Source of the DNA: Lineus longissimus
Taxonomy: Eukaryota > Nemertea > Pilidiophora > Heteronemertea > Lineidae
NCBI RefSeq assembly: GCF_910592395.1
Contig: NC_088311.1
Coordinates: 5,706,501-5,770,500, forward strand
Direction of reading: 5' to 3'
Length of the DNA: 64,000 bases
Shown: piece after piece, positions 43,080-53,874 of the stretch
Numbering within the stretch: position 1 is the stretch's first letter
Layout of the letters: every line of letters begins with the position of its first letter
Translations under genes and position numbers: made by a program
The notes under the pieces: generated by a model
What the model saw: the letters and a program-made list of their open reading frames with translations, nothing else
What the model was told of the DNA's origin: nothing
Databases searched by the model: none

Positions 43080-45797
43080 CTAATATCGGGTATACAACAC
43101 CCTTGTGAGTGACTGCGTCGCCTCACCGAGAAGCATCAAACGAAGCCTTTGCCAGAATTCGTTCCGCTCATGAGCGGTTGCCGGCCATCGCAGGAAGTTG
43201 ACGTGACTCAGGAGACGTTTCAAACAGAGGGGCAGCTCCTCCCAGGTAAATTTCTGCAGGAAGAGGACGACTAATCGACAGTTTCCCTCTTGAAGGTACT
43301 GTGTCTCTGCCAAAGAGATCTCATACTCGCACCATGAAGTCTGGGCAAATTCCCGCGTCACAACAAAGATGACATTACGGCTGTTCCTAATCCCTCTTGC
43401 AATATTCATGACCTCTGGTCTGCCGGGATCGTTCAGATCGCGATCGACTGTGCAAACCCTGAATCTGATGTCATCAGAGTGCTCCAGGTTCGGGAGAAGC
43501 GTCTCTTCGACCCAGTATCTGTCGTTGAGTTCAAAAGAGATGAAAACATCGAAGGGTTCGTCAAGACTGACGTTCTGAGTTCCACCTTCTGTGTTCCTCG
43601 CCCGGGATCTTGCGCGCCTCAGTTTCTGCAGCACGTACCAGTAGCGGATGGACAGACGGCGGCGGTAGGAATGAATGGCTATTGACGAAGATAGGATCAG
43701 GAAGACGCTGAAGATCGAGGATACTGTCAGTATTAGTAGGTTGTTGTCGCAGTCCGTCCAACCGGGCTGGTAATCCAGAATGGGGGTGTCCTTCAGGTGT
43801 AGCGGTACGGTACATCTCTCACTACGCCACTCGCACCGGTTCTCATGAGGAAAAGTATGTTCCTTTAGCCATTTTGTGAATCCTGCGAGATCACAGTGAC
43901 AACCGAAATTGTTTTCTGTGAATAAGAATGTTCCGTGCATAAGCGATGTTAGATGTCCCATGGCCTCTCCGTGTATGAATTCGATCCTGTTGTTGCGCAA
44001 GTCCAGATATTTCAGACGAACCAGAGTACGGAAAGCGGAATGTCCGATGACACGGATCTCGTTGTCTGCCAAATGTAACTCCTCCAGGTTGACTTGGTTC
44101 AGGAACGTATCTTCTGGAATGTGGGAGAATCTGCTTTTGTCCAAGTCGAGCCTCTTCAAGCTTTTTAAGGGCCGTAACATATACTTTAAGTCCTCGATAT
44201 CGACAGCGCCAATATCGGTATCATTCAGTTCGAGTTGTTCAAGATTCTCAAGGCCAGTAAATGCTTCCCTGACATTGACTATCCAGGTGAAGAAAGGGAT
44301 GTGGGGGTAGTAACTGTCACTGTTAGCACTCAGGTCGAGGTGACGTAGACTTGGGAGGGGAGCCAGCCAAATAGTGATATTCTGTCGGACAATGTTGGTT
44401 GCTAAAGTCATGTTCCTAAGAATTAGCTCTTCTATGAGAGATGCTCGAGAACTCGTAATTATCAGTCTGACCTCAACGTTACAGCTGGAGAAATTCAGTG
44501 CCTTGATACTAGTACTTGGATCGGTGTGGTTATGGACAAGTTGTGAACTCGTCCCAAAGGACAAGTCGAGGGTGGTCACCTTCGTTGGATAGAAGATCTT
44601 AAAAGAATCAAGGTCGGCATGATTCAGACTGATTGTTTCCAACGCCTTCATGTAATTTGGGAAATCTCGCTGGGGGTACATCGCTACATATTGATAGTGG
44701 TAGTACCCGGGATTGGCGCAGCTCCTTAGACGAAGTGCCTTCACTCGTTTCAAACGTTCAAATGGATTCTCAGGTGATATAACCTTACCTTCGGGTGTAA
44801 GTGTATTTAACCACCAGTTTGAAAAATCATATATCTCAAGGGCGTCTATTTGGATGTGAGTCAGCTCGTTAAATTGAAAATTTTTTCGAAAATCCTGTAT
44901 ATCAATGTCATTCGAAGTGCTGGCATTAAAAATGCTGAGACTGTGAACTCTAATGTTACTAAGGGCAGCTCCTAGTTTGTCGATATCACGCTGAGTCTGA
45001 ACCGAGACAGAGAGAGATGATAGTCCATTACATCCTTCCCCGAACATCTTCCTATGAAAGGCGTACGGGTTGTGGTCAAGATACAACGATGCATTGCACC
45101 CTAGCAATTGTGCCAGTCCAGCTATTTCGGTCAGGTGATTGTCTGTAATATCTAATACTGTCAAATTCAAGCGTTCTCTCGTTGTCGAAACGATGTTCAA
45201 GTCGTCAAGGGAACAACCACGCAGGATCAACCAATCCAGCTTGGTGGACTCGATTTGCAATGAGAGGTCACCGAGTTCGTTTCGCGACAAATCCAATTTC
45301 TCTAGATCTCTTAGTTTACCAAAGACTTTAGAAGGTAGTTCAGGTAGGGTTGCGTTGATTAAGGATAACCAGCGAAGTTGTGTCATCGAATCAAATGTGT
45401 TCTGCTCAATCCCTGTGACTTTGCAACCTTCGATGTGAAGCCCTATCAAATTGTCCAGATACTGGAGTGCATACGACGTATAATTGCCACTGAAATTGAT
45501 TTCGTTCTGATGTGCAAGGGGCAGATGGCATTCTTGGATGTGGAGAGAATCGACGTTTTGTTCTCCAACTTTCTTAGCAATGGCCGGGAAGTCTTTACCC
45601 ATGATCCACTTGCACGTGACTCTTTTAACACATTTCGTGTCGTCATGATGGTGAATTGACACTTTACAGGCAGGATGGATGGATGCATCTGCTGGAAGGG
45701 TCTCCTTGGTTTGCAGGTCGCTGGGATATTGAGTGGCGTCTCGGGAGAAAAGCAGGGCAGTGGCAGCCACAAACAGCGCTAATGAAATCGCCCCCAT
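43080..45797 (-). CDS. Toll-like receptor (LRR ectodomain, single LRRCT, TM, TIR), intronless
   Basis: One exon encodes 905 residues of a type I pattern-recognition receptor. Residues 1-17 or so are a signal peptide. The ectodomain carries many leucine-rich repeats with LxxLxLxxN cores, clearest at RDLEKLDLSRNELG, LTVLDITDNHL, LKRLDLDKSRF and LKYLDLRNNRI. A single C-terminal Cys cluster (CHCDLAGFTKWL ... CEWRSERC, about 628-685) makes it the single-cluster, vertebrate-like type rather than the multiple-cluster Toll type. The transmembrane helix spans about 687-711, followed by a basic stretch. TIR is about 747-890 with box 1 FDVFISF, box 2 RDLNDPG and box 3 around NEFWQ, all intact, so signalling through TIR adaptors is expected. 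The intronless form is common in TLR expansions. A TATATAGA element lies about 85 bp upstream. Confidence 0.95.
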   Translation of the reverse strand: MGAISLALFVAATALLFSRDATQYPSDLQTKETLPADASIHPACKVSIHHHDDTKCVKRVTCKWIMGKDFPAIAKKVGEQNVDSLHIQECHLPLAHQNEINFSGNYTSYALQYLDNLIGLHIEGCKVTGIEQNTFDSMTQLRWLSLINATLPELPSKVFGKLRDLEKLDLSRNELGDLSLQIESTKLDWLILRGCSLDDLNIVSTTRERLNLTVLDITDNHLTEIAGLAQLLGCNASLYLDHNPYAFHRKMFGEGCNGLSSLSVSVQTQRDIDKLGAALSNIRVHSLSIFNASTSNDIDIQDFRKNFQFNELTHIQIDALEIYDFSNWWLNTLTPEGKVISPENPFERLKRVKALRLRSCANPGYYHYQYVAMYPQRDFPNYMKALETISLNHADLDSFKIFYPTKVTTLDLSFGTSSQLVHNHTDPSTSIKALNFSSCNVEVRLIITSSRASLIEELILRNMTLATNIVRQNITIWLAPLPSLRHLDLSANSDSYYPHIPFFTWIVNVREAFTGLENLEQLELNDTDIGAVDIEDLKYMLRPLKSLKRLDLDKSRFSHIPEDTFLNQVNLEELHLADNEIRVIGHSAFRTLVRLKYLDLRNNRIEFIHGEAMGHLTSLMHGTFLFTENNFGCHCDLAGFTKWLKEHTFPHENRCEWRSERCTVPLHLKDTPILDYQPGWTDCDNNLLILTVSSIFSVFLILSSSIAIHSYRRRLSIRYWYVLQKLRRARSRARNTEGGTQNVSLDEPFDVFISFELNDRYWVEETLLPNLEHSDDIRFRVCTVDRDLNDPGRPEVMNIARGIRNSRNVIFVVTREFAQTSWCEYEISLAETQYLQEGNCRLVVLFLQKFTWEELPLCLKRLLSHVNFLRWPATAHERNEFWQRLRLMLLGEATQSLTRVLYTRY

Positions 45798-45878
45798 TCT
45801 GGTACAGGTCTCGTGTGTCTAGACGTCCACCTGTTAAGAAATATTGGGGGAATAAATAAGGGCCAGATCAGGGCCAGA

Positions 45879-45886
45879 TCTATATA
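45879..45886 (-). promoter_or_regulatory. TATA-like element upstream of the TLR
   Basis: Minus-strand TATATAGA about 80-90 bases before the TLR start codon, beside a duplicated GGGCCAGATC. A core promoter is possible but unproven. Confidence 0.35.
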
Positions 45887-46474
45887 GGCCTTGGAGACAA
45901 GTTCATTTTTCAGTCAGTAGTTTTCGTTCGGCTGGTCTTCGAAATGTGCTTCATGCATGCATATACGCATGATAGAAAAGATTAGTGTTAGAAAGAGTGG
46001 AAGTGGAATAAACAGTTGAAGCTCAAGAGAGCGGATGATATAAGAAACACGGATGGGTACAAATTCACCCAATGGCAGCTATTTGAGAATCCTTAAGACT
46101 GGCTAGGCAACAGATTCCGTATTGTGTCTCTTTCACGGAAAATCACTCGGCTGCCAGTAGCCCTTGCCTTCAATTGAATGACTGCAATTGCCTTCAATGA
46201 CAATTCCAGCAGGACACACCCAGAAACAGCACGTAAAGTAATATATAAAGTGATATTAACAAAAAAGAACACTGACCATCATGGTCTTCAGCATTAGAAA
46301 TAATAAACGGGCCCACAATCCGCCCTCCCTCAACTCTCCTGTTTTCAATTTGACCCTTACCTGAGATGAGCCGCCTTCAGTACAAATGGATTAAGGAAAA
46401 AAAATCAACTGGTCCAAGGACAAGAATAAAGATACTGTTATATTCTCCAAGCCCCACGCATGATCTTTCTCTGT

Positions 46475-46622
46475 AAGACGTGGCATGATCTTTTTTCCAT
46501 GACGCTTCAGATTTGATTAGCCTCGTGTCCACAAGAGATGCATGGCCTTGATAATAGTCTTGACACATAGATAAAGGATCAAACAAAGTCTGTTCTGCTG
46601 GTTGATGAATTTCTGATTGTGT
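46475..46622 (+). repeat. Direct repeat, copy B (right of TLR)
   Basis: Diverged partner of 41721-41862 in the same orientation, about 4.75 kb away, with the same order of conserved blocks. Confidence 0.65.
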
Positions 46623-47159
46623 TTGACTTAACATTTCCCTTGCAGTCGGGATTTTAATCTAATGTTCGCTTTTTAAGTCTAGAATATGACTGCCTCGAGT
46701 CCACAGAAACTGGGACAATCTCTGGTCTGAATGAGTCTATGACAGCTTCGGCAATAGCCAAAATAGGTTTCATCGGTGCCATCATCATTTACTACACGTA
46801 GGCTACTCTGAATGCCTGGGTGGGCATAGATGCACCTTCAGGACTAAAATGAATATCAATTAAAATGAAAATATGCTTTATCAAAATATAACAATCATTA
46901 TCTAATCATCATGAAAAAATACAAGTGATCACAAAATATATTTATGCAAAACTCAACAGTATGATTATTTTTAGATGAGATTTGTCATCTGTGGAAAATG
47001 TACAGGATCCAAAGTCTGAAACATTGTTCCAACTTCTGCCGATCCAAATTCAAGGAGTATCCGGTATTGGACTTCCTAGTGCCTACCTTTATTGATTCCC
47101 TCTTTATTAGGTATCACTGATTTACAATATTATGAATGCCTGAATACTAACACATAATA

Positions 47160-47200
47160 ACAGAATGTAACAGAATGTAACAGAATGTAATAGAACATAA
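47160..47200. repeat. 10-bp tandem repeat
   Basis: The unit ACAGAATGTA is repeated three times, followed by a diverged copy. Confidence 0.85.
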
Positions 47201-47543
47201 CATCTTACACATCACCACGCATGTGTGGTGTCCTAAAATCAAAAGATAAAATCTACAGCCATGATAGCAAATCTTTTGCTTTTTTATCATTTTGTGAATA
47301 ATTGCATAAAACAATTACACGCACAAACAACTTATCATAATTAAAAGAAAAACGAATGTTACATTCGATTTCACGAAAAAATGATGCTCTGCTCTTTGGT
47401 CACTTTGAACAGAGAATGAAACATTCAACAAAATGTTATATTTCGTCTACAACTTCTGAAGTCGCTGAAGTCATTGGGATAGGGCACAGTGTCCACTGAT
47501 GCGCTATATCAAAAAACAAAAAAAATCTTAAAATTTGTCAATC

Positions 47544-50500
47544 CTACACAGATGTCTCTGCAACATCACATGGCAGCTGAAAATAAGAATTGAAATATTG
47601 TTATCATTATGCATAACTCATCCTCAAATACAGGGTCAGTTGTGTGTTCCTCCCCTTGCAATGTGGTCACTATTGAAGACAATCACTGCATCAAACTAGT
47701 ATTCCCATAATTGTAACAGAGGAAAAGGACACCCTCCCTATTGGGGACACTGTATTTGGTCCCAATTGGCACCTTCTACTCAAATAAGAATAGTTGTGTC
47801 CATCTCAAGGGTGTCTGCATAGAGAGGGCCGACTGCAATTTGCTAGTTGACAGCATCTTACCTGATTACGTTCAAGGAATGCCACAATCTCGGTGAATTC
47901 AGGCCGTTGCGCTGGATCTTCTTTCCAGCACCAATCCATCAGAATTTTGCTAGAAATTGTAAAATATGAACCCATAAAAGACTGAAACTGCGATAAATCA
48001 CAGGTTTTATTAAACCAGCAAAAACTATACATCAGAATCAGCTTTGACACCTCGGGTGCCAAACCATGTAAATCTACAATGACACCCGACAGTAAAAGTA
48101 CACTTGAGACTTACATTTCAGGGGTGGTATACTTCGGGTACATCAATCGGTACTTGTTGACAGCAATTTGTGGGTAAATCTCGGCCCAAGTCTGTCCAAC
48201 GTACGGCTCCTCACCACCGGAAAATATCTCGAACAGGGTGATGGCATAGGACCACCTGAAAAAGTCAAGGAAGAAATCAGTCATTTAGTGATCAGTCTCT
48301 TGGCAATAGGTTCAGCTAAGAGCAAAGCAAAGTGTGGCATGCCCCCAAATACCTTCTCTGAAATTGACAGCAAATGAATTCAAGTTGGCTAAAAATTGGA
48401 TTCCATCGATTTTTAAAAGGTGTGTATACTATCTTACAAAAGTAATCAACTCACACATCACTCTTCCGGGTGAATTTCCTCGAACTGATGGTTTCAGGGG
48501 CCGTCCATTTTACTGGGATTTGGGTCTGAAATATAATTGGCAGCAATTTCAGAACAGGACAATCATACCATAGCATCTAAGGATGAAATTCTTTTCAACT
48601 CAAACAAGCTTATGCATAGTACGGTTGCACTAGGCAGAATTCCGAAAAAATAAATTGCAAATATTTCACTTATTTTTTATCAGACTTTTCAGAGATTTGT
48701 TTCCACTGTAATGATAATAATTTCAATGTCGTGTTTTCTAATTGGCATCTCCATCTTACCTGAACCATCCGATAGTATTCTGCACCAGTCGACTGTCTCG
48801 TCAGACCAAAGTCCGATATCTTGAGGGTGATCTCCCCGCCTTCCTCTACCACCAGAATATTTCGAGCAGCCAAATCACGGTGCAGGCACTGAAATGAAAG
48901 AACACACATTCAGGGAAGTCCATGCCAAAATGATGTTTTTTTGTGAGGTCGGATATTCTTCAAGGATGAAATCAGAATTTTCTCTTCTTAAAATTACATC
49001 TACAAGTAGGGTGTATAATGAACATTTCAAAAGTCTGTGGAAAGGGGATGGTAAGATTGGACTTCTTTCTGTGTTTTAAGGGGGTCATCTCAATACTGGA
49101 ACAAGCAATGTGTACCCTAGTTGGGAGACCAGACTTCATACCTTTTGACAATGAAGATATCTCATCCCCTCTGCAATCTGTAATGCAAATGAGGTGAATT
49201 CAATCTCTATCTCCTCCTTTCCTGTCAAATTCCTGTGAGGGGTTCGGTCAATCAATGGTAGACTATTGTGATCGGAGTATTCAGTACCACAAGACATGCC
49301 CGTGGACACAGTATCACAAGACATATCTGTGTGTCCAGTGGTACTTGTACGAGCATTCCTCGATGGAGTATCAGAGTTTTCTGTACCACAGGACATGTTC
49401 AAGTTGTACACAGCACCACCTGACATGTGTGTGTATCCAGTGGCACTCTCACTAGCATACTCCTTCATGAAACTCCAATCTGCCCGTCGTTCCGGAATTC
49501 CATGACGTGGCCATTCGGTCATTTCGATCCCTATTGGATCAGCTTGTGCCAATGATGATCGTAGGATCTCCAACCGTTCTGTCACATAAGATCTTAAGCA
49601 GCCTTGATTGGCGTGTTCCAAAACCAGGAAGATACTTTGAGCATTGACTGGGCCTGGAAACAAAGTGAATTCATGGGTGTCACAATATTGAAAAATCCTA
49701 TTAACAGAAGAACCAAACATTTTTTTCGTTGGAAGACACATAGCTACACATTTATTCCTATAATCATCGACTACTCCAATGACAATATCGAACATGAACA
49801 ACTTCAGTCCTGAGGAAGCCCTTGTGGAAAACGGTGTCACTGTTTATATCAAACTGTACTCATTTATCCAGGCAGTGTGTAGCATGATTAATGAGTGAGA
49901 GCTTAATTACCTTGCCTATCCCTGCTAGTGCCGCGTGTGCATACGCCAATGAATTTGATGATGTTGGGGTGTCTGCCAATTGCCTCATGTATGGCAATTT
50001 CCTTCAAAAATCTCACCAAGTCGACTTCCGCTGCAGACCCTGAAATTAAAAAGACATTTAGAAATTAATGTTCTGTTTTTTACCATGATATTCCTCATCT
50101 GAAATGGACATGACTCAATGTGCAAATTTGTAACATTGGCAAGCATGAGAGAGAAGTTGGAAGACTCACTTTTTATTGTTTTTACAGCAACTTTAATAGC
50201 TAGTCCATCCTCGATCGAGTCAGAAAAGAAGAATGCACTTCTGACAATTCCAAATGCTCCTTCCCCAATGGTTTCCAATGGGTGTATCCTGAAAATGAAG
50301 AGTAATTTGCTATTATACAAAGTTTTCAAAAACTGAAATGTCCCTGGGGATATTGTGCTCATATGGGGCAAGATTGCAACTAAAATTTTCAATTGCGAGT
50401 TATGTGTGAAGAGACTTACTTATGGCGGGGTATCTCCCAGCGGCCGTGTGCGTCTGCTGGAATGACATACTGGTTGTTGCCGACAGGCTGTTCATAATCT

Positions 50501-50733
50501 ACCATGCTACCTTCGGCACTCTCAAACGTTATATCTGGTGGTATGAGCATGAAGCCATCGGAATCCAGAGGAAGAAGACTGTCAGACTGGAAGGAACAAG
50601 ATGAGGGACAAATTTAAACCAATGAGACAAGAGGTTCTCCTATTGGCATACCTACCAATACCAGCGAGCTCCGGTTCGGCCAGCCTGAGGGAAGTCCCTC
50701 ATAGAAATGTCTGGGTCCATAAGCTGCTGCCAA
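47544..50733 (-). CDS. RTK cytoplasmic part: juxtamembrane, split kinase domain, short tail
   Basis: Juxtamembrane exons 50733-50656 and 50586-50420 contain several Tyr (AAYGPRHFYEG, VDYEQPVGNNQYVIP) and lead into WEIPRHKIHPLETIGEGAFG. The N-lobe lysine is in VAVKTIK. The hinge is at FLVLEHANQGCLRSYV. The exon 49653-49142 then inserts about 110 residues before FALQIAEGMRYLH. The catalytic loop HRDLAARN and DFGLTR lie in 48888-48760, and the activation-loop tyrosines are in EYYRM. SDVWSYAITLFEIFSGG and DWCWKEDPAQRP complete the C-lobe. The last exon adds LPCDVAETSV, whose final ETSV fits a class I PDZ ligand. Both frame and phase are consistent throughout. Confidence 0.9.
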
Positions 50734-53700
50734 CTGTCATAAAAATTCCCAGATACATTTTTGGACCACTAGGTCAGCTGTTTGATTACTCACCTGTCTG
50801 ATCCTCACATATCTCAGTTCCATGGTGTGGTTCATCGACTTAAGTCGAGAGCAGGAGCAAAAACAAAACAAAAGTAGGATGAAGAGTACGGCAACCACCG
50901 CGCATCCTATTCCTATAGCAACATAATATATGTCCAGCCAACCTGAAAAAGACAACCTGAGACATTAATACACCGCCGACCTTTTCGTTCATTGACTCAG
51001 CCCCACACAACAATGGTATTAGGCTTCTATGACAGTGTTATCTTCTATGGGACTCATTGCCTTGAATTATGATGAAAAATTGGTTGGTGGGTGAGAGTGA
51101 GCACACTCCTTACTGATGAAACTGAATTAAATTTTGTTGAAAGCGGGATAAAAATGGACTTGAAAAGAGTGTGTGCGAGATGAAAATACGCTGCTATCTT
51201 ACCCGTTGTATGTCTTTTGGCCTTCACCTCCACCTCAACAGTTTGGTGTGCGCCGATGCTGTGAGTGCAAACACTAGTCACAAAGCATGTGTAATATCCG
51301 GAATTCTTTAATGTAACATTCTTTAAAGCGAAATACTGAAAAAGCATTGACGAGTAGGAATTAGGAATATTATGGGCTAATTGATTGTGATACCTAGAGT
51401 GCTCTTGCTCTTCTAAAAGGCACATCAATTTTTTCTAGAAATTAAAATGGCACCTCGCCAGTTTTGTGAAAAAAGGGCACACCTCAAATGAAAATTTTAG
51501 GAAAAGTGGCTTCTCAAAGGAAACACTATCGAGGGGTTCCTTTGACCACAAGCCCTTTTGACTGGAAACCACTGAAAAATTACTTCAGACTTACCGGATC
51601 CCAACGCATAACTGCACTGCCAAACCCACACCGTCTGTCTGAATACTTCCAGTGCTTAAATGTAGCATCAGTAGTGCTACAATTCAGCGCGAGAGTGTCG
51701 CCCTCAGTCAGGATCAATTTTTGCGGAAGATAGAAAGTAGGTGCACTATATGGCGTTGCTGAAAGCATAATCAGCACTTTTGTAAACGCTTGTAATGTGT
51801 AACGTCACAATGTGAAAAGTGGATCAAACGAAAAAAAATTCCTCAAAACAAAAAATCAGCATCTTCATACAGTTTTCACTTCTTGCGGGCATTTGAACGT
51901 CCTTCACCAAATCTAAGGCAGAGTTCCCCCATCTCTCACCACTCAACATACACAGGCCTCCACAAAGCATTGTGTCACACCTCCAAAAGGGCAACGGGCC
52001 TGGCAGCTAGTCCCCAGTGTCCACAACAGAGAGGTCATACGGTGGTTTTCATACTCACCATTCCTGTAGTGAAGAGTAAATTCCGCACTGTCCTTTCCAT
52101 ATTTGTTTTCCAAAATACATTTGACATCCACAGGATAGACGTCAGAGTGACGCCAAGCGGGCATACGTCTCTCTTTAAAATCCATTAAACCAAGAGTCAA
52201 ACTGGTCATATCATCAAACTGAAATTAAAGGCGATCAAACATACATAATTCTGCCAAATGGTTGACCATGGCTGGTCATTGCCACCGAATCTGTGAAGCC
52301 AATGGTTTATCTGAAGTGGAATTTCCAAAAGAACAGCATATAAGGCCTCTTGCGTGAAGTTTCTTGCAAGTTTGCCAATTCCGCATTTGTTGTGTGGATC
52401 AACTAGCAGAGGGCTATAATTGCTGCCAAAACTTTTTTTAAACATCCGGACTTACTAATCTCAATTGTTTCCAAGTCCCCCAGGGATCATCGTGGTAGAT
52501 CCAAGTGACATTGGTTGGCACATTTTTAGTTCTTGAGGTGCAGTTCAGTTGGATTGTCCCATTCATGTCAGAGCAAATAGATGGTATCTCAAGATCGGGC
52601 CGAGTGCCATCAGATGTCCAACAGACAGGGTTATAGTTAGTTTCTATTACTGGCGAACCTGGAACAAATAGTGAGATACAATAGCTAACCTCTAAATCAT
52701 TAACCATGAAGCAGCTATCAAGGCCTACTGCCACGTTTTTGCGCTACAGAGATTTGACTTGGGTGGCTTAACCATTGTGGGCTCTCCCCTGTCATCGAAC
52801 TGCTCTGTAAATGACATGACGTCTTTTCTGACATCATCCACCATTGCGTCGCTGAAAATCATTGTAGTCTTATAATTTGCATAAAAGTGCCTACCTATAA
52901 TTGTCTTCCATTTCTTCTTGCGGACCTTCATCTTTGAGAGGCGGAAAAACGCTTCATCAGCATTGACAAGAGCAGGATCTGTAAGACCAGAGTAACAGAA
53001 TTGGATTCAAAATCTTGTTAAAGGGACTGTCCTGATTACCGATTTGCAGTTTTTGCTAAATCCTGGCACATTCCATTGCTTGTCCCTTACCTTGCTAAAA
53101 ATAGGGTGCGGCCTACTCTATCATGCACGAAGACCAGAATATTTGTTTACCTACCTTTTGTAAACATTACAGCAAACTCTGCAAACATATCTTCATACTT
53201 GTTGTGAGCATTTGGCCTAATTAGGATTTCATGATTATATGGTTTCTTCGGTGTAACATAAATCATTCGATAATTCAAGTGATCCATCCATCCCAATGTC
53301 AAGTTGCAGGGGCTGTTTCTGACATTGCTTATATTTTTCATCCAGCTGGAAAGAAATGATGAAATCTTTGAACGGTTACAAAAAACCCTACAGTACCTTC
53401 CTCTCAGATTTTAAGGTGGAACTATGGTGCCTCCATTTTGTCAATTTAAGAAGTATTACTCTGTGGACATTGTCTGTATGGCCTCCGAACAAAATATATT
53501 GTCCAATTTATGGTGACTGGCCCTGATGGTTTCTGTTGCCGAATGCTGCCCTAATGCCTTCGACAAATGCATGACAGCCCCCCCCCCCAGACTCAAATTC
53601 TAGCCCTACAGAATAGTAGCACTTACCCATGATATTTCCAGTCCCATTCAATCTCTACATTCAGTGCAGAATCTGGCTGGCGTTTCTTATCCTGGAACCA

Positions 53701-53786
53701 AGCAAGTGTTCTGCCTAGAAAGGCAAAACACACCCCTTGCCCTTCTGTAATGTAGATTTCTTTTCGAACTGACTGTATATCGGTGG
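47544..53786 (-). CDS. Ig-domain receptor tyrosine kinase (FGFR/VEGFR-like), first exon uncertain
   Basis: Eighteen exons on the minus strand join in phase: 53786-53627, 53345-53155, 52978-52748, 52658-52456, 52218-52059, 51758-51595, 51335-51203, 50942-50794, 50733-50656, 50586-50420, 50288-50170, 50039-49911, 49653-49142, 48888-48760, 48525-48455, 48255-48115, 47949-47862, 47576-47544. They give about 951 residues ending in TAG. The ectodomain (about 412 residues) has Ig-like pairs such as LNCSTTD with NSGYYTCF. The membrane helix is about residues 417-440. The kinase has GEGAFG, VAVKTIK, HRDLAARN, DFG, EYYRMVQ and a WTAPE in place of WMAPE. All catalytic residues are intact. A long insert splits the kinase lobes. 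The tail is only about 11 residues past the domain. The signal-peptide exon is not certain. The 52748 donor (TCT|GTAGCG) is weak. Confidence 0.88.
47723..47773. mobile_element. Fragment related to the MITE-like element at 42536
   Basis: Read on the minus strand it shares AATACAGTGTCCC and GGGTGTCCTT with 42536-42665 in the same order. It lies in the last intron of the RTK gene. Confidence 0.5.
49255..49450 (-). repeat. Degenerate coding repeat inside the RTK kinase insert
   Basis: Four copies of a motif M-S-(C/G)-(G/D)-(T/A) occur: HMSGGAVYN, NMSCGTEN, DMSCDTVS and GMSCGTEY. The DNA shows matching diverged copies around ACCACAAGACATG read on the plus strand. The insert seems to have grown by tandem duplication. 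Confidence 0.75.
50794..53786 (-). CDS. RTK ectodomain and transmembrane exons
   Basis: Eight exons encode an ectodomain with several N-glycosylation sequons (NISN, NLT, NGT, NCT, NVT) and paired cysteines around Trp typical of Ig folds. The membrane-proximal Ig domain spans exons 51758-51595 and 51335-51203, with GDTLALNC and SGYYTC. The exon 50942-50794 carries the helix AIGIGCAVVAVLFILLLFCF and the stop-transfer CSCSRLK. The exon 52978-52748 has a frame that stays open through a GTAGG...TTTTCAG stretch of 43 nt. I treat it as one exon because the continuous reading is more protein-like. Confidence 0.78.
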
Positions 53787-53832
53787 CTGTAAGAATCGGA
53801 ACATATTTTGAAAATCATGAAATCAAACTTAC

Positions 53833-53874
53833 AATAATAACTAAGCAAATATGAGCCACTAAGCTATTAGCCAT
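53833..53874 (-). CDS. Candidate first coding exon (signal peptide start) of the RTK
   Basis: Minus-strand ATG at 53874-53872 opens MANSLVAHICLVII and ends at ATT|GTAAGT in phase 0. It joins in frame only if the next exon uses the downstream acceptor GATATACAG (exon starting at 53772) rather than 53786, leaving a 60-nt intron. Another RTK intron (50734-50793) is also 60 nt. The leader is short and the call is tentative. Confidence 0.35.

Larger units (their letters stand above)
45798..47543. other. Spacer between TLR and RTK
   Basis: Holds the TLR upstream region, direct-repeat copy B (46475-46622), a 10-bp tandem repeat at 47160-47200, and minus-strand AATAAA hexamers at 47088-47093 and 47103-47108 that could end the RTK transcript. 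No coding region seen. Confidence 0.6.

Noticed and set aside
43369-45859. Several plus-strand frames across the TLR
   Set aside because: They are antisense shadows of the 905-residue minus-strand gene.
49136-49141. Stop codon just after the RTK insert exon, suggesting a truncated kinase
   Set aside because: It lies past the AAG|GTATGA donor, and the next exon restores HRDLAARN in phase.
52852-52894. A 43-nt intron within the RTK exon 52978-52748
   Set aside because: GT and AG ends exist, but reading straight through stays in frame with balanced composition, while the spliced frame gives an odd Ser/Trp-rich peptide. The intron would also be extremely short.
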